A stretch of DNA of 64,000 bases from Nephrocerus scutellatus (GCA_947095585.1 OX352764.1:72869536-72933535), one strand, 5' to 3'; shown: positions 33,608 through 45,669, counted from the first letter of the stretch. The notes: a model not told the origin generated them from the sequence alone. Numbers and translations: made by a program.

Positions 33608-35660
33608 TCAATCGTTGGCATGCGATTCTGTCTCAGGCCCAAGAAATAGGGTACGGCGCAAAAATATCGCCACTGCAGCTGTTAGAGGCCAATCCAAGTC
33701 GGGATTTGTTAAGAACTCAGGTCCACTCCACCATAAGGATGAAGAATCCAATTGTGTTGGCATTAAACCGCGTGAAACTATGTCAGCAGGGTTTAAATTT
33801 GACGGAATATATGCCCACATTTTGCAACGAAAGTTGCATATCTTGACGGTGATGAATTTATTCTGTATAAAGTTACTAAATAATCAGACCACAATATGAT
33901 ATTGTGAAACTCAATTTCCATACTTTCCTTCACCTTTGCGAATAATTCAGCTAACAAAACAGAAGCACAAAGCTCCAAGCGAGGAATAGTTTGTCTTTTT
34001 AATGGCGATACCTTGGACTTTGCACAAAGTAATTGACAATTATAATTATCATTATGATTAATTGTCCTAATATAGAAGCAGCAACCACAACCACTTTCGG
34101 AAGCATCTCCGAAACCATGCAAATCAATATTTTTCACTCTTTCATATGGTGATATGCATCTCGGAATTTGAATTGTATTTAAAATATTTAGCTGACTTAT
34201 AAACGAGAGCCATTCTGAATGCAAAGGCTCAGGAATTTTTTCATCCCATTGACAATCAGCAGCCCAAAGTTTTTGCATTAATAATTTGGCTGTAAAGACT
34301 ACAGGAGCAAATAGACCCATTGTGTCGAAAAGTTGCGCTATTTGCGATAGGACTGATCTTTTTGTGAAACTGTTGTCAGAAGAAATTTTTCCTAATGACA
34401 TCTGAATATTATCAGTATGTGAATTCGAAAGAATACCTAATGTTCTGATAATGTTTAAATTTTTGTCTTTGATATCTGAAATTATTTCGGAACTATTTGA
34501 TGACCATTTACAAAGATTAAAGCCACCTTTAGCTAATAATGTGGTCATTTGTTCTTGGATTATTTTTGCTTCCTCCACATTATTTGAACCTGACAAAAAA
34601 TCATCTACGTAAAAATCTCTGATCAATAATTTTGAGGCTGATGGAAACTTGGAACACTCGTTGATTGCTAATTCCTTCAAAGTTCTTATTGCCAAAAATG
34701 GGGCACACGCAGTGCCATACGTCACTGTATTTAACCGATATATTGAAATAGGATCTTCAAAAGATTTGCGCCAAATTATTTGTTGAAGATTCTAATCAGA
34801 CTTATGGACATTTATCTGTCGGTACATTTTTGCAATGTCCGCAGTCAATGCTATACGATACTTTCTGAATCGAATAATAATTGAAAAGAGATCCTGTTGG
34901 ATCGTCGGTCCAGTCATAAGAGTATCGTTTAACGATAGTCCGGACGTGGTTTTAGCTGATGCATTAAACACAACCCGCACTTTCGTGGTGAGGCTACTAT
35001 CCTTGAAAACCGCATAATGTGGCATAAAATAAAAACCATCTGTTTTTGAATGAGAACACTGAGATGAATCAACAAGGTGCATGTGGCTTAATTTTATATA
35101 TTCATCCATGAACTGAATATATTGTTGTTTCAGATCAGGATTTTTTATGAATTTATTCTCCAAATAATAAAATTGTTTTAAAGCAGTATGTTGTGAATCA
35201 CCAAGTTGATTTAAATTAGATTTTATAGGCAAAGCCACACTATATCTTCCTAACTGGTCACGTTTAAAATTGTTCACATAATGTTCTTCACATGCTTTGT
35301 CTTCTAACGAAAAGTTATTGGGTAATGTACATCCTCAATTTGCCAGAATTTTTGAATCTGTTTACTCAGAGTATCATCATGGCAGCACATTAATGAAACT
35401 ATATTTTCAGAAGCTATCTGATTTACCTTACCGCTAACTACATAACCGAATACAGTTTTGTGAAATGGTGGTAGTTCTTTAACAACAGTCAATTTTTCAC
35501 CACACATAATATCAAAATAAATGTCTGCACCTAACAACATATCGATGGTTTGAGGTACATGAAATTGAGGATCACCCAACACAATTGAACTTGGTAAATT
35601 GTTTACATTGAATTTCACAGGATATAAAGGTAAAGTACCAGTAATCTTAGGTAACACCAA
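33608..35660 (-). pseudogene. Third BEL/Pao Pol remnant (RT, Pao domain, RNase H)
   Basis: Minus strand: YVVSGKVNQ region (35304-35660), RT part 1 (34792-35277; VRVVFNAS, ADIAKMYRQI), an in-frame TAG just after HKSD, RT part 2 (33793-34725; CAPFLAIRTL, FYVDDFLSG), the Pao segment (LFDTMGLFAPVVF), RNase H (IPRLELCASVLLAEL), and NPADIVSRG near 33790. Frames shift near 35290 and near 33810. The integrase and everything 3' of it are missing at 33608. Confidence 0.9.
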
Positions 35661-36329
35661 AAAATTTTAATTCATTTTAAAATTTGAGACTCGAGATTCA
35701 ATCGATAAATTTGCTTGATGACTGATTTGAGTGACCTTTTGGTTTATACCGGTTATAGGCACATGTATCGATTTTTTGTGAGCCAAGATTTTTTGGCATA
35801 CATTTTCGGTTACAAAGTTGGATTGAGAACCCGAGTCAAGTAAGACACGGCAATGCATTCGCATACCGGAAGAACTTTCAACCCAAATTACCACAGTTGA
35901 CAACAATATCTGAGTTGGCAACGAATAAAAACACCTGTTCTCTATGACGCTGCTAATATTAGACACAGAAGTACCTGATTGCATGGCTGCCGACGTTGCA
36001 TTAGCACCAGATGAACCGAAAACAGAATTTCTTTGACCTGATGATGGTCCGTTAGAATTGTTACTGTTGAATTTATCATGTTCGTTAAAATTTGTGGTGG
36101 GACTCGAGGGAATTGAATCATTTTTATCTAATTGAGATTTGGTAAAACTCCTATTAGAATATTCGTTGAAATTAGTCGGATGAAAACTATTCTTATTAGT
36201 GTAGTGAAGTAAAGTATGATTCATTCGAATACATGTTCTACAACCCTTTGATCTACATTTACTTATATGATGTTTGAAAAAACAGTTTCGGCAAATATTT
36301 TCCCTTATGACCCAATCATTTCGTTCAGA
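35661..36329 (-). pseudogene. Third BEL/Pao zinc-knuckle and aspartic protease region
   Basis: Cys/His clusters typical of BEL (NICRNCFFKHHISKC, CRTCIRMNHTLLH) are followed by a Ser/Asn-rich linker and a retropepsin-like site VLLDSGSQSNF near 35840-35870 with DSG intact. An in-frame stop at 35667 separates it from the downstream frame. The upstream half of this region lies beyond the TIR insertion. Confidence 0.85.
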
Positions 36330-37288
36330 CCAGAGTATGGATTTTGGCCGCAAATGTGAAAAACTCACCTGAATGTGAGATGTCAGTTCGTATACGTACG
36401 AGGTGTATAGCATACAATTTTAAAGTTGTGTGATGTTTTTTCTTTCTTTGGCTTAGTGTAATTTAATGGCAGATTCTAGTACAAATTCTGAATCGGTTCG
36501 ATTTTTCCTAATGCAGACGACAACTCACGTACTCAAAACTAGCTGAGATGTGAAAAAGTCTCACCAAAGTGTTACTCATTGTTTCCACCTCAAATAACAA
36601 TGATTCTACAATAAAATAATTTGCTTCTTGCATGTACACGTATACGGGCTTCAAATAATGCTGCAATAAATGTGAGCTGAATTGAAGGAAAATGTTGTAG
36701 GATTATTTTACCATTCCATAAACATTTGCGATATTTTTTAGCATGTATCCGTGTATCAACGAAACAGTTGCGCTTTCTATAGAGAAGGTTTTGGCTGTGA
36801 TCACCGAAATTATGAACGACACCACATTTAATGCACTACCAAGCTCAATATTGCGCGCACTTACTTTAGTGAGCACCCATTTTGCACACTTGTTTGTTTG
36901 TTCTCTTTATTCTGTTTATGTTCGTTTATTTTTCCTGTTCTCATATAATTTTTATTTTTATTAAATTTTTTATTTCATATATCATTTGTTATATTTTTCA
37001 ATTTACCTTTATTCTTTTTATTACTTTGCTTATTAATTACCGAATATGCGATAACATGTGTTCTAAATTTATACTTTAATTTTTGCCACTCACCCAAGCA
37101 AATTATTTTATTGTAGCATTTTTGTTATTTGAGGTGGAAACAACGAGTAACACCTGTTGACATTAAAGCAAAAACAAATTATGCGCATGCGTTAAAAATC
37201 ATACTACTACACACAATATCTACTAATACTACGAACTTGCGGTTAAGATGTGAGTTTTTCACATTTGCGGCCAAAATCCGTGCTCAGG
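36330..37288. mobile_element. TIR transposon inserted in the third BEL element
   Basis: The terminal 35-bp inverted repeats share GGATTTTGGCCGCAAATGTG; outermost bases are CCAGAGTA on the left and, reversed, CCTGAGCA on the right. A second inverted pair lies inside (36570-36626 and 37097-37152, both with TTTCCACCTCAAATAACA). The interruption falls inside the BEL coding frame (VLS, then SERND), showing it is an insertion. The target duplication is at most a few bases (GA) and not resolved. A short frame near 36464 (MADSSTNSESV) is unidentified; no transposase is evident, so the element looks non-autonomous. Confidence 0.75.
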
Positions 37289-38359
37289 ATAAAACTTCAA
37301 ATTTTTTACATTTGAAAATTGAATGATTTGATTTACAAAAAGGACAAGATATATTAGAGTCAGTGACCATATGATTAAAACTGATTTTACCCGTATTATA
37401 TTTCTTTGTATTTTTATTTGCTGAAGCAAATGTTGACTGAGTGTTAGATGACGTAGACATCGCTTCTAGAACACGAGCACGTTTGGATAAGATATCCATT
37501 ACCTCTTTAATTGTAGGGATCCGATCTAATGGCCTTTTTGTTTCGAGTAATTGACGAGATTGAGCATCGACAAGTTGAGTCACATGACAAACCAAATAAA
37601 GATCCCATTCAGCTACAGGAATCTTGAGAGCTTTAAGCGAATTAAAATGTTCCAAAACATATCAAAGAAAGATTGCAATGCCTTTGCGATATTTTCTTGC
37701 GTAACGGGTTTTAAAAAATAAATTTGTTTCATGTGTAACATTTTAGTTCTGGATTCATTTTCATAAAATTCAAAAATGGTTGTCCAAACCTGATTATAAT
37801 TAGCTTCGGACGGTGATAGACCTTCTATAAAATGAAACGCCTTCCCTTTTAACAAACATTGATGTAAATAGGTGAACTTAACAACTGCAGTTAACTTTGT
37901 ATTATCATGTATTATTTCCCGATATACTTCCCGAAAATTGCACCACGATAAGAATTCCCCATCAAATTCGGGTAATTTGATTTCCGGTAAAGGAATTGGC
38001 GCACTGGTTTGCATTTTTAGATTATCGACGTTCGTATTGTTGGATGGCACTGACACAGCCGAGTTCGATTCGACCGCTTGACATTTTTCGATTAATGAAA
38101 TTAGCCTTGATTCAACATAACCGTAGTCATCATCAAAACTAATTCGAGCATTATGATCACTCTCGTTTTCACTTTCAAAAGTCTCCAAAGATGTTTGAGC
38201 TTCATCAAATTTATCATAAAGTGATTGGAGTCTATTCAACATTGACTGTGCCTCAGCTTTGGATACATCATTGTCTTTTTGACATAAAATATTTTTAAAG
38301 TGGGTTACCCGACTCTTAATTCCACCCAAAGATTTTTTATCTTTTTTTTCGTCAGGCAT
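37289..38359 (-). pseudogene. Third BEL/Pao Gag
   Basis: True ATG at 38357-38359 (MPDEKKDKKSLGG). Seen: a charged coiled-coil-like N-terminus, the DUF1759 core (LPEIKLPEFDGEFLSWCNF, YLHQCLLKGKAFHFIEGL), and a C-terminal CCHC-like knuckle (CPFCKSNHSIFKC). One frameshift near 37620-37655 separates the two halves. The reading frame is then cut by the TIR element. Confidence 0.88.
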
Positions 38360-38948
38360 TTTAAATTAAATAAAATATAATATATATATAATAGATATAT
38401 AATATATAAATATAATATAATATAAAATTTTAATCAATTCTAGTATAATCAATACCTAATATAAACTGCGATCCAAACAAGTTGATTGATGAAACGAATC
38501 CAAAATTTGTTATGCGGCAACACGCGTTATTGTTTAGTTGTATGTGAGATCCAGAATGTCAAACGTGGAATAACTTGTAAGATTTTGATTTCTTTATATG
38601 ACAGACGTACATAAACGAACATATAAAAAATAAAGTTCTTCGAGCATAATGATGCGTTGGAAAAGGTACAGGAGCCCATTGATTAGGCATGCAACGTTTA
38701 ATCAAGTGTTGCTAATGATATCACTATCAGGTTTTCTTTTCAACAATAATTGTATTTTAAAAATGATTTGAATACATATACTCAGCAAATTCTTCAATGA
38801 TAGCTATGTATCACAAGTACATATGTACTGCACTGCTTGATAACGAAGACGCAGTAAATTCTTTATACACGAAACGGTACATCAGATACGGTAAATCTAT
38901 GGTCGTACACCAAATAAAATGTTTATTTTAATAAATACTTTTACTTGC
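38360..38948 (-). other. Leader of the third BEL element
   Basis: Non-coding stretch between primer site and Gag ATG in element orientation, with an AT dinucleotide-rich tract at 38370-38450. Confidence 0.6.
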
Positions 38949-38970
38949 ATCCGGCTCGTTCAGGACCAAA
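38949..38970 (-). other. BEL/Pao primer-binding site
   Basis: Minus-strand TTTGGTCCTGAACGAGCCGG, the same class as the site at 9486-9503 but with GAA inserted in the middle. It sits about 590 bp upstream of the Gag ATG. Confidence 0.75.
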
Positions 38971-39270
38971 TGTTTCTTCGTTTGTAAAAAAGATGGACTG
39001 TATTTTGTTATTTGCTTTTATTAAAATAAAACACACAATTAATTTTTTTCTTTGTTGCGTCTGATGCGCACCACACCCGACGACTTACGACAGACTGGCC
39101 AAAGTCCAATCAATGTGGATGTCAACATTGACAATGACAATGACAGTCGCATTTGCTAAAGAGCAAACACAATAAAAGTACTAGATTAAATTGTTCACTT
39201 GTTCACAATTAAGAAAATTCATCATAAAGAAAACTCATCATTTGCGTTTTAACATTCGTGAACATTTGTT
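38971..39270 (-). mobile_element. 5' LTR of the third BEL element (outer end uncertain)
   Basis: The inner end is clear (minus strand ...GAAGAAACA next to the primer site). Candidate outer starts on the minus strand are TGTTGACATCC (39127), TGTTTGCTC (about 39169) and TGTTCACGAATG (about 39265). No partner LTR exists in the window to decide. Confidence 0.45.
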
Positions 39271-39921
39271 TAAATCTATTTTGGCCGGATTGAATATATT
39301 TGTATTATTATTTGTTGTTAGGTTCTGACGTTTTTGATGAACAGTACTTGATGTTATTATTTTTTCATTAAGCTTTGCAGAGTTTTCTAAAGTTTGGCTT
39401 TGGTAAATTTGTTAGCAAACATCATTTTGATGTTTATTTATTAAGTGGCGTTTAAAATGCGTAAATGATTTGAAGGTTTGTGGGCACTGATTTTAAAGGC
39501 ACTCGATACTGCTGTTTGTATTAAGCGCATGTAGCTTAAAATCGTAAAATAAATCCGAAATCGTATTGAATTCATGTTTACACAAGAAGCAAGTTAACAT
39601 CGTAGGAGTATATTATATAAGTTTATATTATAAAATAGGTTCATGAGATATAATATTTAATATTTAACAAATATTAAGTAAATGGGTATCTGCATTGCGA
39701 TTGTTCGTGATGTAGTGCTTGCTTTACCTCCTAGTTGTGGTCCCCGGGCAACTATGTGTATAATTCCTTATATATGTAGGCTAAACTTGCAAGTGCGAAC
39801 GGTCTAGCGTTTCTAGTCTAGGTAATATGGGTTAGCACCCTGCGGTACCTCTACTGAAACCGACACAACGCCTCAGATAAGTAATGATCGAATAATGACG
39901 ACTTTTGTTTATTGTAGCCGG
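39271..39921. other. No recognised gene
   Basis: AT-rich; the last 150 bp (GCACCCTGCGG, CCGACACAACGCC) have the look of the upstream part of the adjacent LINE but contain no frame I can support. Confidence 0.4.
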
Positions 39922-40212
39922 ACTAAGATTGGTTTCCGGAATGTGAGGACGCACCTTGACTCAGGGATTGAAGGACCTCAAAGTGCCAGATTTCTTCAAC
40001 TGGAACGTTAGTTTCTTCGATATAATTTGGACATACTGGGAGTGAGTGAAGTAAGATGGTTCGACGCGGGAGAGTATCAATCCCCAACGAGTAACACTGT
40101 GCTATTCTACTCCGGCAAACCCTCCGGCAGTCGCCGTGAATCTGGAGTGGGTCTGCTGCTAATGCCAACATCACGCAGATGTAATGACCTAAGTGGGATT
40201 AAATATAAATAA
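39922..40212 (+). pseudogene. LINE endonuclease fragment (RTE-like)
   Basis: A plus-strand frame, with one TAG after QLER, reads IGFRNVRT, then YNLDILGVSEVRWFDAGEY, then VLFYSGKPSG and ESGVGLLLMP. This is the N-terminal half of the exonuclease-endonuclease-phosphatase domain of RTE/craniofacial-development-protein-2-like retrotransposons, with the catalytic Glu in SEVRW. The frame leaves the domain near 40170 and ends at 40212. It is one of only two plus-strand elements seen. Confidence 0.75.
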
Positions 40213-40544
40213 GACCGTCAAGTATGCTTATCAATATAAAACTAAACTCTTTATTACAAGTTGTTGCAGTCTTGCAGTGTTGTCATTCTATACATACATA
40301 TATAAATTCAGTGTTTTAAAAAAGAAAATATTAATTCAACTTAAATTAAAAAAAATTAAAAAAAATTAATTCAGCTTTACTTCACTTTACTTTTTTTTTC
40401 TAAAATCCAGCAAAAATATAATATATTTTAACTTCAATCGTGAAATTAATTTAATTAATTTAATTTAATTTAAATAAATTTAGAATTAATTTAATTTCAA
40501 TTTAACTTAAAATTGGAGGATCACCTTACAAGTTGTTATGGTTC
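40213..40544. other. AT-rich low-complexity stretch
   Basis: Mostly TTAATTTAATTT-type sequence, with no gene seen. Confidence 0.6.
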
Positions 40545-40811
40545 ATATCGCTTGTTGGGCTTTACCACGCGACCACTTCGTGTAATTGTTAAAGTCGCTT
40601 CTGTCGATGTTTTCGCCGATCGATGAATATTGCGGTCCGCCATCTGTTTCCAATATTTCGGGTATTCCGTAAACCGAAAACCATTGTTTGAAGTGCTGAA
40701 TTACTTCGGTTGATGTTGATGCCTTTAGTTTTCGAAAATCGATGAAAACTGAATAATGATTTGCAATTAGTAGAAATTCTTTGCCTTTGAAATAAAAAAT
40801 GTCGCTCTAAA
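40545..40811 (-). pseudogene. Integrase core of the third-type Gypsy element, displaced part
   Basis: Minus strand: FYFKGKEFLLIANHYSVFID, KASTSTEVIQHFKQWF, PEILETDGGPQYSS, WSRGKAQQAI. This is the front part of a Gypsy integrase core, with the first and second catalytic Asp regions. It is the direct continuation of the H2C2 finger that stops at 43552; a 2.73-kb insertion separates them. One TAG sits at the join. The core stops near 40545, before the catalytic Glu. Confidence 0.8.
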
Positions 40812-41216
40812 CGTGTGTAACGTCCACCAATTAAATGGTGGCGTTAGCAGATTGCGATATGCAGAGGTTCGTGCGGTCAAATGCTCCGGCTAAGCACTCA
40901 GGGATACGGGCGGGGTTTACGAACTTGCACAAGGCCTGTTTTAGACCGCAGGATGAGGAAAGGACGGGGACAAAAGGGATATTCAACTAACGGGCCGCAA
41001 CTAACGTGAACATGTACTCATCATCCGGGGAACTGAGTCACCCACACCACAATATCAAACCCTTTAGAATCCCATTTTAGGGGCGGGAAGGAAAAAGAAA
41101 ATAAGGAAAAGTGATTTCATACAAGTTGTGCTTTATTTAGCAAAAAAAAAAAAGAAAAAAAATAGAATTACTTCTAATAAAAAAGATTATTAATATTATG
41201 AATATTAAAAAAATAG

Positions 41217-41217
41217 C

Positions 41218-41244
<27 letters not shown>
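41217..41244. repeat. (TA)n microsatellite
   Basis: Uninterrupted alternating TA just outside the left end of the 1038-bp TIR element, a likely slippage-prone or TA-target-rich spot. Confidence 0.9.
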
Positions 41245-41249
<5 letters not shown>

Positions 41250-41255
41250 CATATG

Positions 41256-42293
41256 CAGGGTGTACAAGAATTCGTGGCACAAATGAAGTAGGGTAATAGC
41301 GGAGGTAATTTCCAACCAAAATAGCCAAATGAAGTTTTATCGAATTGTTAATGGTTAAAAAGTTATTCCATTTTTAGTATTTTTGGGTAAAATCGCATAC
41401 GCCGCCACTAAAAAATTAATTTTAAAAAAACCAACAGTTCTTTTGTTTATGTTTATTTTTTAATAGGATCTGGAAGAGTGTGCCTTTCCAATAAAGTCAT
41501 TTTTATAAACTTTTTTATCTTCTGTCAAATTAAATCAATAGATTTGTGCTGTCTTTTTGTTTCCCAAAATTTTTTGTTTGATTTTTAAGTAGCTCTGGCG
41601 GAAAAACAATGTAATACAGAAAGTTGACCGACTATCAGAAAAACTTGCGACATTAATGCAGATTCTTAAATGGTATCACGCATAGGAATATTCAAAACAG
41701 AATGGTTTTTATCAATTGTTTTGTGGTGTACGTAGAGTTTTAAAACAGAGATACATACTTTTGACCTTACATGACCCTTGATCAAGCTACAATATCACTA
41801 TTCGACTATTTTGATAGAAAACTAAATCTTTAAGGTTAAAAAAATTTAATTATTTTTTAAATTCTTAAAACTAGTACCGATATAAACGTCGTCAAAGTCA
41901 AAAAAAGAAAGGTTTTTTTAAAATTTTATTTTCAAACGCGATTATTTCGAAAAATGCTCTTGGATAATTTTTTTTGACAAATGCAGTATTAAAGCCCATT
42001 GAATTTTCTACAACTTCACCTCATAATATTTCTGCAATAGGTCAACAGGAACAGGATTAAAATTGAAAGTTTGTGAAATGATTGAAAACGTTCTTTTGCT
42101 CTTACATGCTTTACACCCTATAACACTTGAACACTTTCAGCTACAAGGTTACTGTTAATCTTTTTTGAACAAAAAGTAAATTTTTAAGATTTTTAATTAT
42201 AACAATTCGATAAAACTTCATTTGGCTATTTTGGTTGGAAATTACCTCCGCTATTACCTGCTTCATTTGTGCCACGAATTTTTGTACACCCTG
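41256..42293. mobile_element. 1038-bp non-autonomous TIR transposon with about 95-bp TIRs
   Basis: Left TIR 41256-41350 and right TIR 42200-42293 are near-perfect inverted copies beginning CAGGGTGTACAA. The right flank is TATA and the left is ATATG, consistent with a TA target duplication that has mutated on the left. No coding capacity is visible inside. A CAGGG start with TA target suggests the Tc1/mariner superfamily, by inference. Confidence 0.85.
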
Positions 42294-43551
42294 TATATAA
42301 GATAAGTATATACATATAAATAATCTGTAAATATATATATAAATAAGAATAATAAAGTAAAAAAAAAACCTTATGCGGCGCCGCTAATGATGCCGTTGAA
42401 GCGTTGGTCTTTTCCGAGATGATGCTGCATTGGTCGATGAGGTTTCGATTCTGTGCTCACACACACAAACAGCGAGTTAACTGAGCATACTCTGTACATA
42501 CTCTGACAAACTTGAAATATCGAATTTCCTGTTCAGCTCTTCAAAACTGCTTTTTATTCACTACACAGTGGTTTTAGCCAACTGTAATCCTGCAAAACGG
42601 ATCTCCAAATATCTCTCCTCACAACCACCCAAACCACCAATCGGGAACACCCACTGGTACAGTCTAACACCACCGCTAATGTCTTCAACGAATTCGACGA
42701 CCCGCAGCCCGCTACTCGTTATTAAGCCAGAGAAGTATTATTACGGCAATGAAAACAATTCCACTAGGAATAACACTATTTTTATTTAGCTTCAAAAGTT
42801 CATAACGGTTTCGGTTATAGAAACCTATTTAACCCACATATGCTGGAATGCTGATGGTTTCGATGTAACACGATGATGCATTTAAAAAAAAATCTTATGT
42901 ATTTATTTACATAACAATGTCTTATGTATTTTTTTTATATATTTTATTATTTATAATTTTTCCTGCGTTACGACGACGATGACCGATGCACTAAGCGACG
43001 ACAACGTTAACGTTTTATGCGTAATACAGCTTAATATTAAATATGCTTATGTTCTAATTTGATGGAATGAACTTATGTTTTCAATTAAATTCAAAGGTTC
43101 AGGCATATTAATAATTCACTCTGGAATGAAGAACAATTTCACAATTTAATTCGCAACGCAAGCTTGCAATCGCCAAGCAACAACACGATTCGATGACCCT
43201 TTTCTCAGGAGACCGCCAAAACTCTTCGCGACCACTAACGTCAAAGACTCCATACCCACTCGCGTTGTTAACATTCCTCCTCCTCAATTCTGAGAAAGGT
43301 CTCCTTTCACTCCAATTTGTGCATATCAATATAATGTTTCCATATAATCTCAATAATAATATAACAATTTATAATAATCATATAACAAATCTTATAAAAT
43401 ACTCCTACTCAGAGAGAAAAAAAAACGACAACTTCTCTTTTTCTTCCTTTCCACAACGATCTTATTATAAAAAAAAACCGCTAACAATACTGCATGGTGA
43501 CTCAACTTGCATGAGTGACTCAATCACTCAGTACGTCCATCGTCACACGTG

Positions 43552-44048
43552 TTGAAATGGATAATCCAGTACACTCTTCATTAGCAATGGCTCACGAACG
43601 TTGCGTACTTTGACACACTTTTCGACGTAGTATTTGATGTCATTCGTTTGTCCAATACAGTAACTGTCTGGCTCTTACCAATGATTTCGCGATGCCAGCG
43701 TGACCAGTATGAACCTGTATGATGATGTTTTGAATTTCAGATTCAGGCACGATCACTTTATGCTTCCTTTAAAGCAATCCTTTTGCGTATGTGAGCTCCT
43801 CTTCTCCTCCTGCGTATTTTTTAAGTGCCTTTGGCAATTGTTGTTGTACTTGTTGTAGTTGTTGTTTTATCTGTAGTGAATCGTCGTCGGGCCAACCACG
43901 TTGAATGACTGCTTTGAGCAGCTTTGAGCGTAATTCGAAATCGTTTTTGCGTTGCCTCGATGAATCGTTGTTCGGCTCCTTTTGTCATTGACAATACGAT
44001 GTTCACGGCTTTCCAACGGTTTGTGATCCGTTTCCATTATAAGCCATA
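43552..44048 (-). pseudogene. Third-type Gypsy Pol: end of RNase H and integrase zinc finger
   Basis: Minus strand with frame breaks: VWLIMETDHKPLES at the right, then the H2C2 finger HTGHAGIAKSLVRARQLLYW (about 43650-43720) and EKCVKVRNVREPLL, ending at the CGTG target site at 43548-43551. The upstream half of RNase H lies beyond the solo LTR. Confidence 0.75.
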
Positions 44049-44052
44049 CACG

Positions 44053-44422
44053 AAAATACAAAAAGTATTTTTAAAAAATTATTTTTATTGAAAACTTATT
44101 GTACGACTGATGTGTTTTAAGTCTGCTAAAGTTCTAACTGAATACAAATCGAATTCTTAACTCTAAGGTTCGGTTTTTCATATCCTTATCTTTAATTCTG
44201 ATCTAAGAAGTAAACATGTTTACGTTTTGATCATTCAAGGACAACCAGATGTCCAATTGCGCACGTTCCAACATGAACACATTCTTATCTCAATATGCGA
44301 TCTAAGAGATCAACATGTTTACATCTTTCCAAACTCAAGGAGAAGTCTGCCTGTGGTTGAATACGATATCATGCTGCTCTTGCTTTGCTGCATGTGGGAC
44401 ACGTTCTGGTGCATATGTAACT
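44053..44422 (-). mobile_element. 370-bp solo LTR (errantivirus-like) in the RNase H region
   Basis: The block starts AGTTACATATG on the minus strand, carries AATAAA about 40 bp before its end, and is flanked on both sides by CACG (44049-44052 and 44423-44426). It interrupts RNase H between FHEYV and WLIMETDHK. AGT-type start plus a 4-bp alternating pyrimidine/purine target duplication is the errantivirus pattern. No internal sequence remains, so it is a solo LTR from recombination. Confidence 0.65.
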
Positions 44423-44426
44423 CACG

Positions 44427-45669
44427 TACTCATGAAACTTAGTGCATGCGAATTTAATTGCCATGGCTTCTTTTTCTATTTGCGGATAATTTTGCTGTGC
44501 CTTTGTGAGCGCTCTGGTTGCGTAAGCTACTGGTCTGCCCTCTTGCATCAGGCATGCTCCCATAGAATGCGAACTCGCGTCTTTGTTTACATAAAATATT
44601 TGAAAAATTGGCGTTGTTTTCAATGTTAGCTTGTTTTTTCGACTGCGTCTTGTTGTACACTATCCCAAAACCACTCCACGTCTTTAAGTAGTAGTTTTCG
44701 TAGTAGTTCTGTCGATTCGGACAAATTGGGTATGAATTTACCCAGGTAATTGACCATACCAAGTAAACGTTGCACTTCTTTGACGTTGGTCGTTTTTTTT
44801 AATTGTTTGATCGCCTCGATTCTTTCATTGTCTGCTTTATACCCATTTTGCGTAAAAATATGTCCAAGAAATTTTACACGTGTTTGATTGAATTCGCATT
44901 TTTTCTTGTTGAGTGAGAATCCAGTTTGAGTGAGTCGACTGATGACCATCTTCGTTGAGTGTTCTAGATCTTTAATTGACCCAGCCTAGATGAAAATATC
45001 GTCCATTGCCACATCACAATTTTCGATTCCATTCAATGTTCGATTCATGACTTCGGAGAAAACTTCAGGCGCTGATGAAATACCAAATGGTAAACTAAGA
45101 TAGCTATATCGACCCCATGGCGTCGCCATCGTTAAATATCTCGATGTTCTGTCGGTTACTTTAATTTGCCAAAAACCCCTTTTACAGTCCAATTGAGTGA
45201 AAATTTTTGCGCTGCGCTCCTTTGTTGCTATCTCTTCAACCGTTTTTAGTGGATAATGTCGACCGCTGATGTTTTTGTTCAATTCGGTTGGATCCATGCA
45301 AATTCCTGTTTTTCCATCTTTTTTGACGATCACCATTGTACTGACAGCTGGTGTTGATTCAGAAATCGGGTCAATCACTTTAAGTTCGTCCATTTTGTCC
45401 AATTCTCGTTTGACTTTGTCTCTTAATGCAAATGCAATTCGGCGAGGTGGGATTATTTTGAAATTCGGAATTTCGGTGAAGTCGAAGTCGTATACGGAAT
45501 TTTTGCAGCAGCCAAGTTCACTTTCTGCTGGTTTTTCGATACATTGTATCCGTACCATAAATCCCAAGTTTTCACTCATTTCGCCGCCCAAAAACGATGA
45601 CACATCTTCTTTTACTATTTTGAAAACGACTGGCACGAATTTGTTCACAATCGATGGTTGCTTCACCAA
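44427..45669 (-). pseudogene. Third-type Gypsy Pol: reverse transcriptase and start of RNase H
   Basis: RT at 44986-45669 (PRRIAFALRD, VIVKKDGKTGICMDPTELN, FTQLDCKRGFWQI, LPFGISSAPEVF, and MDDIFI where the usual Tyr is Ala), thumb and connection at 44626-44949 (FLGHIFTQNG, LLGMVNYLGKFIPNLS), RNase H start at 44427-44623 (VNKDASSHSMGACLMQ, YATRALTKAQQNYPQIEKE). A stop after MDDIFI and a frame break near 44625 disable it. Confidence 0.88.

Larger units (their letters stand above)
40816..43547. mobile_element. 2.73-kb insertion with LTR-type ends in the Gypsy integrase
   Basis: Ends are TGTAACGTCC (40816) and CATCGTCACA (43547), a TG...CA pair, flanked on both sides by CGTG (40812-40815 and 43548-43551). 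Removing it and one CGTG rejoins the H2C2 finger and the integrase core in the same frame. Inside I find no identifiable pol. A minus-strand GAGGAGGAGGAA next to TGTTAACAACG near 43275 resembles a polypurine tract and LTR start, suggesting nested or rearranged LTR pieces. A 1038-bp TIR element lies inside. Confidence 0.65.

Noticed and set aside
33395..33899. Plus-strand frames over the edge of the third BEL element
   Set aside because: They overlap the RNase H text antisense and have no support of their own.
43007..43276. Possible LTR starting TGTTAACAACG after a purine tract
   Set aside because: The purine tract is suggestive, but no matching second end or repeat could be found, so it is mentioned only within the insertion entry.
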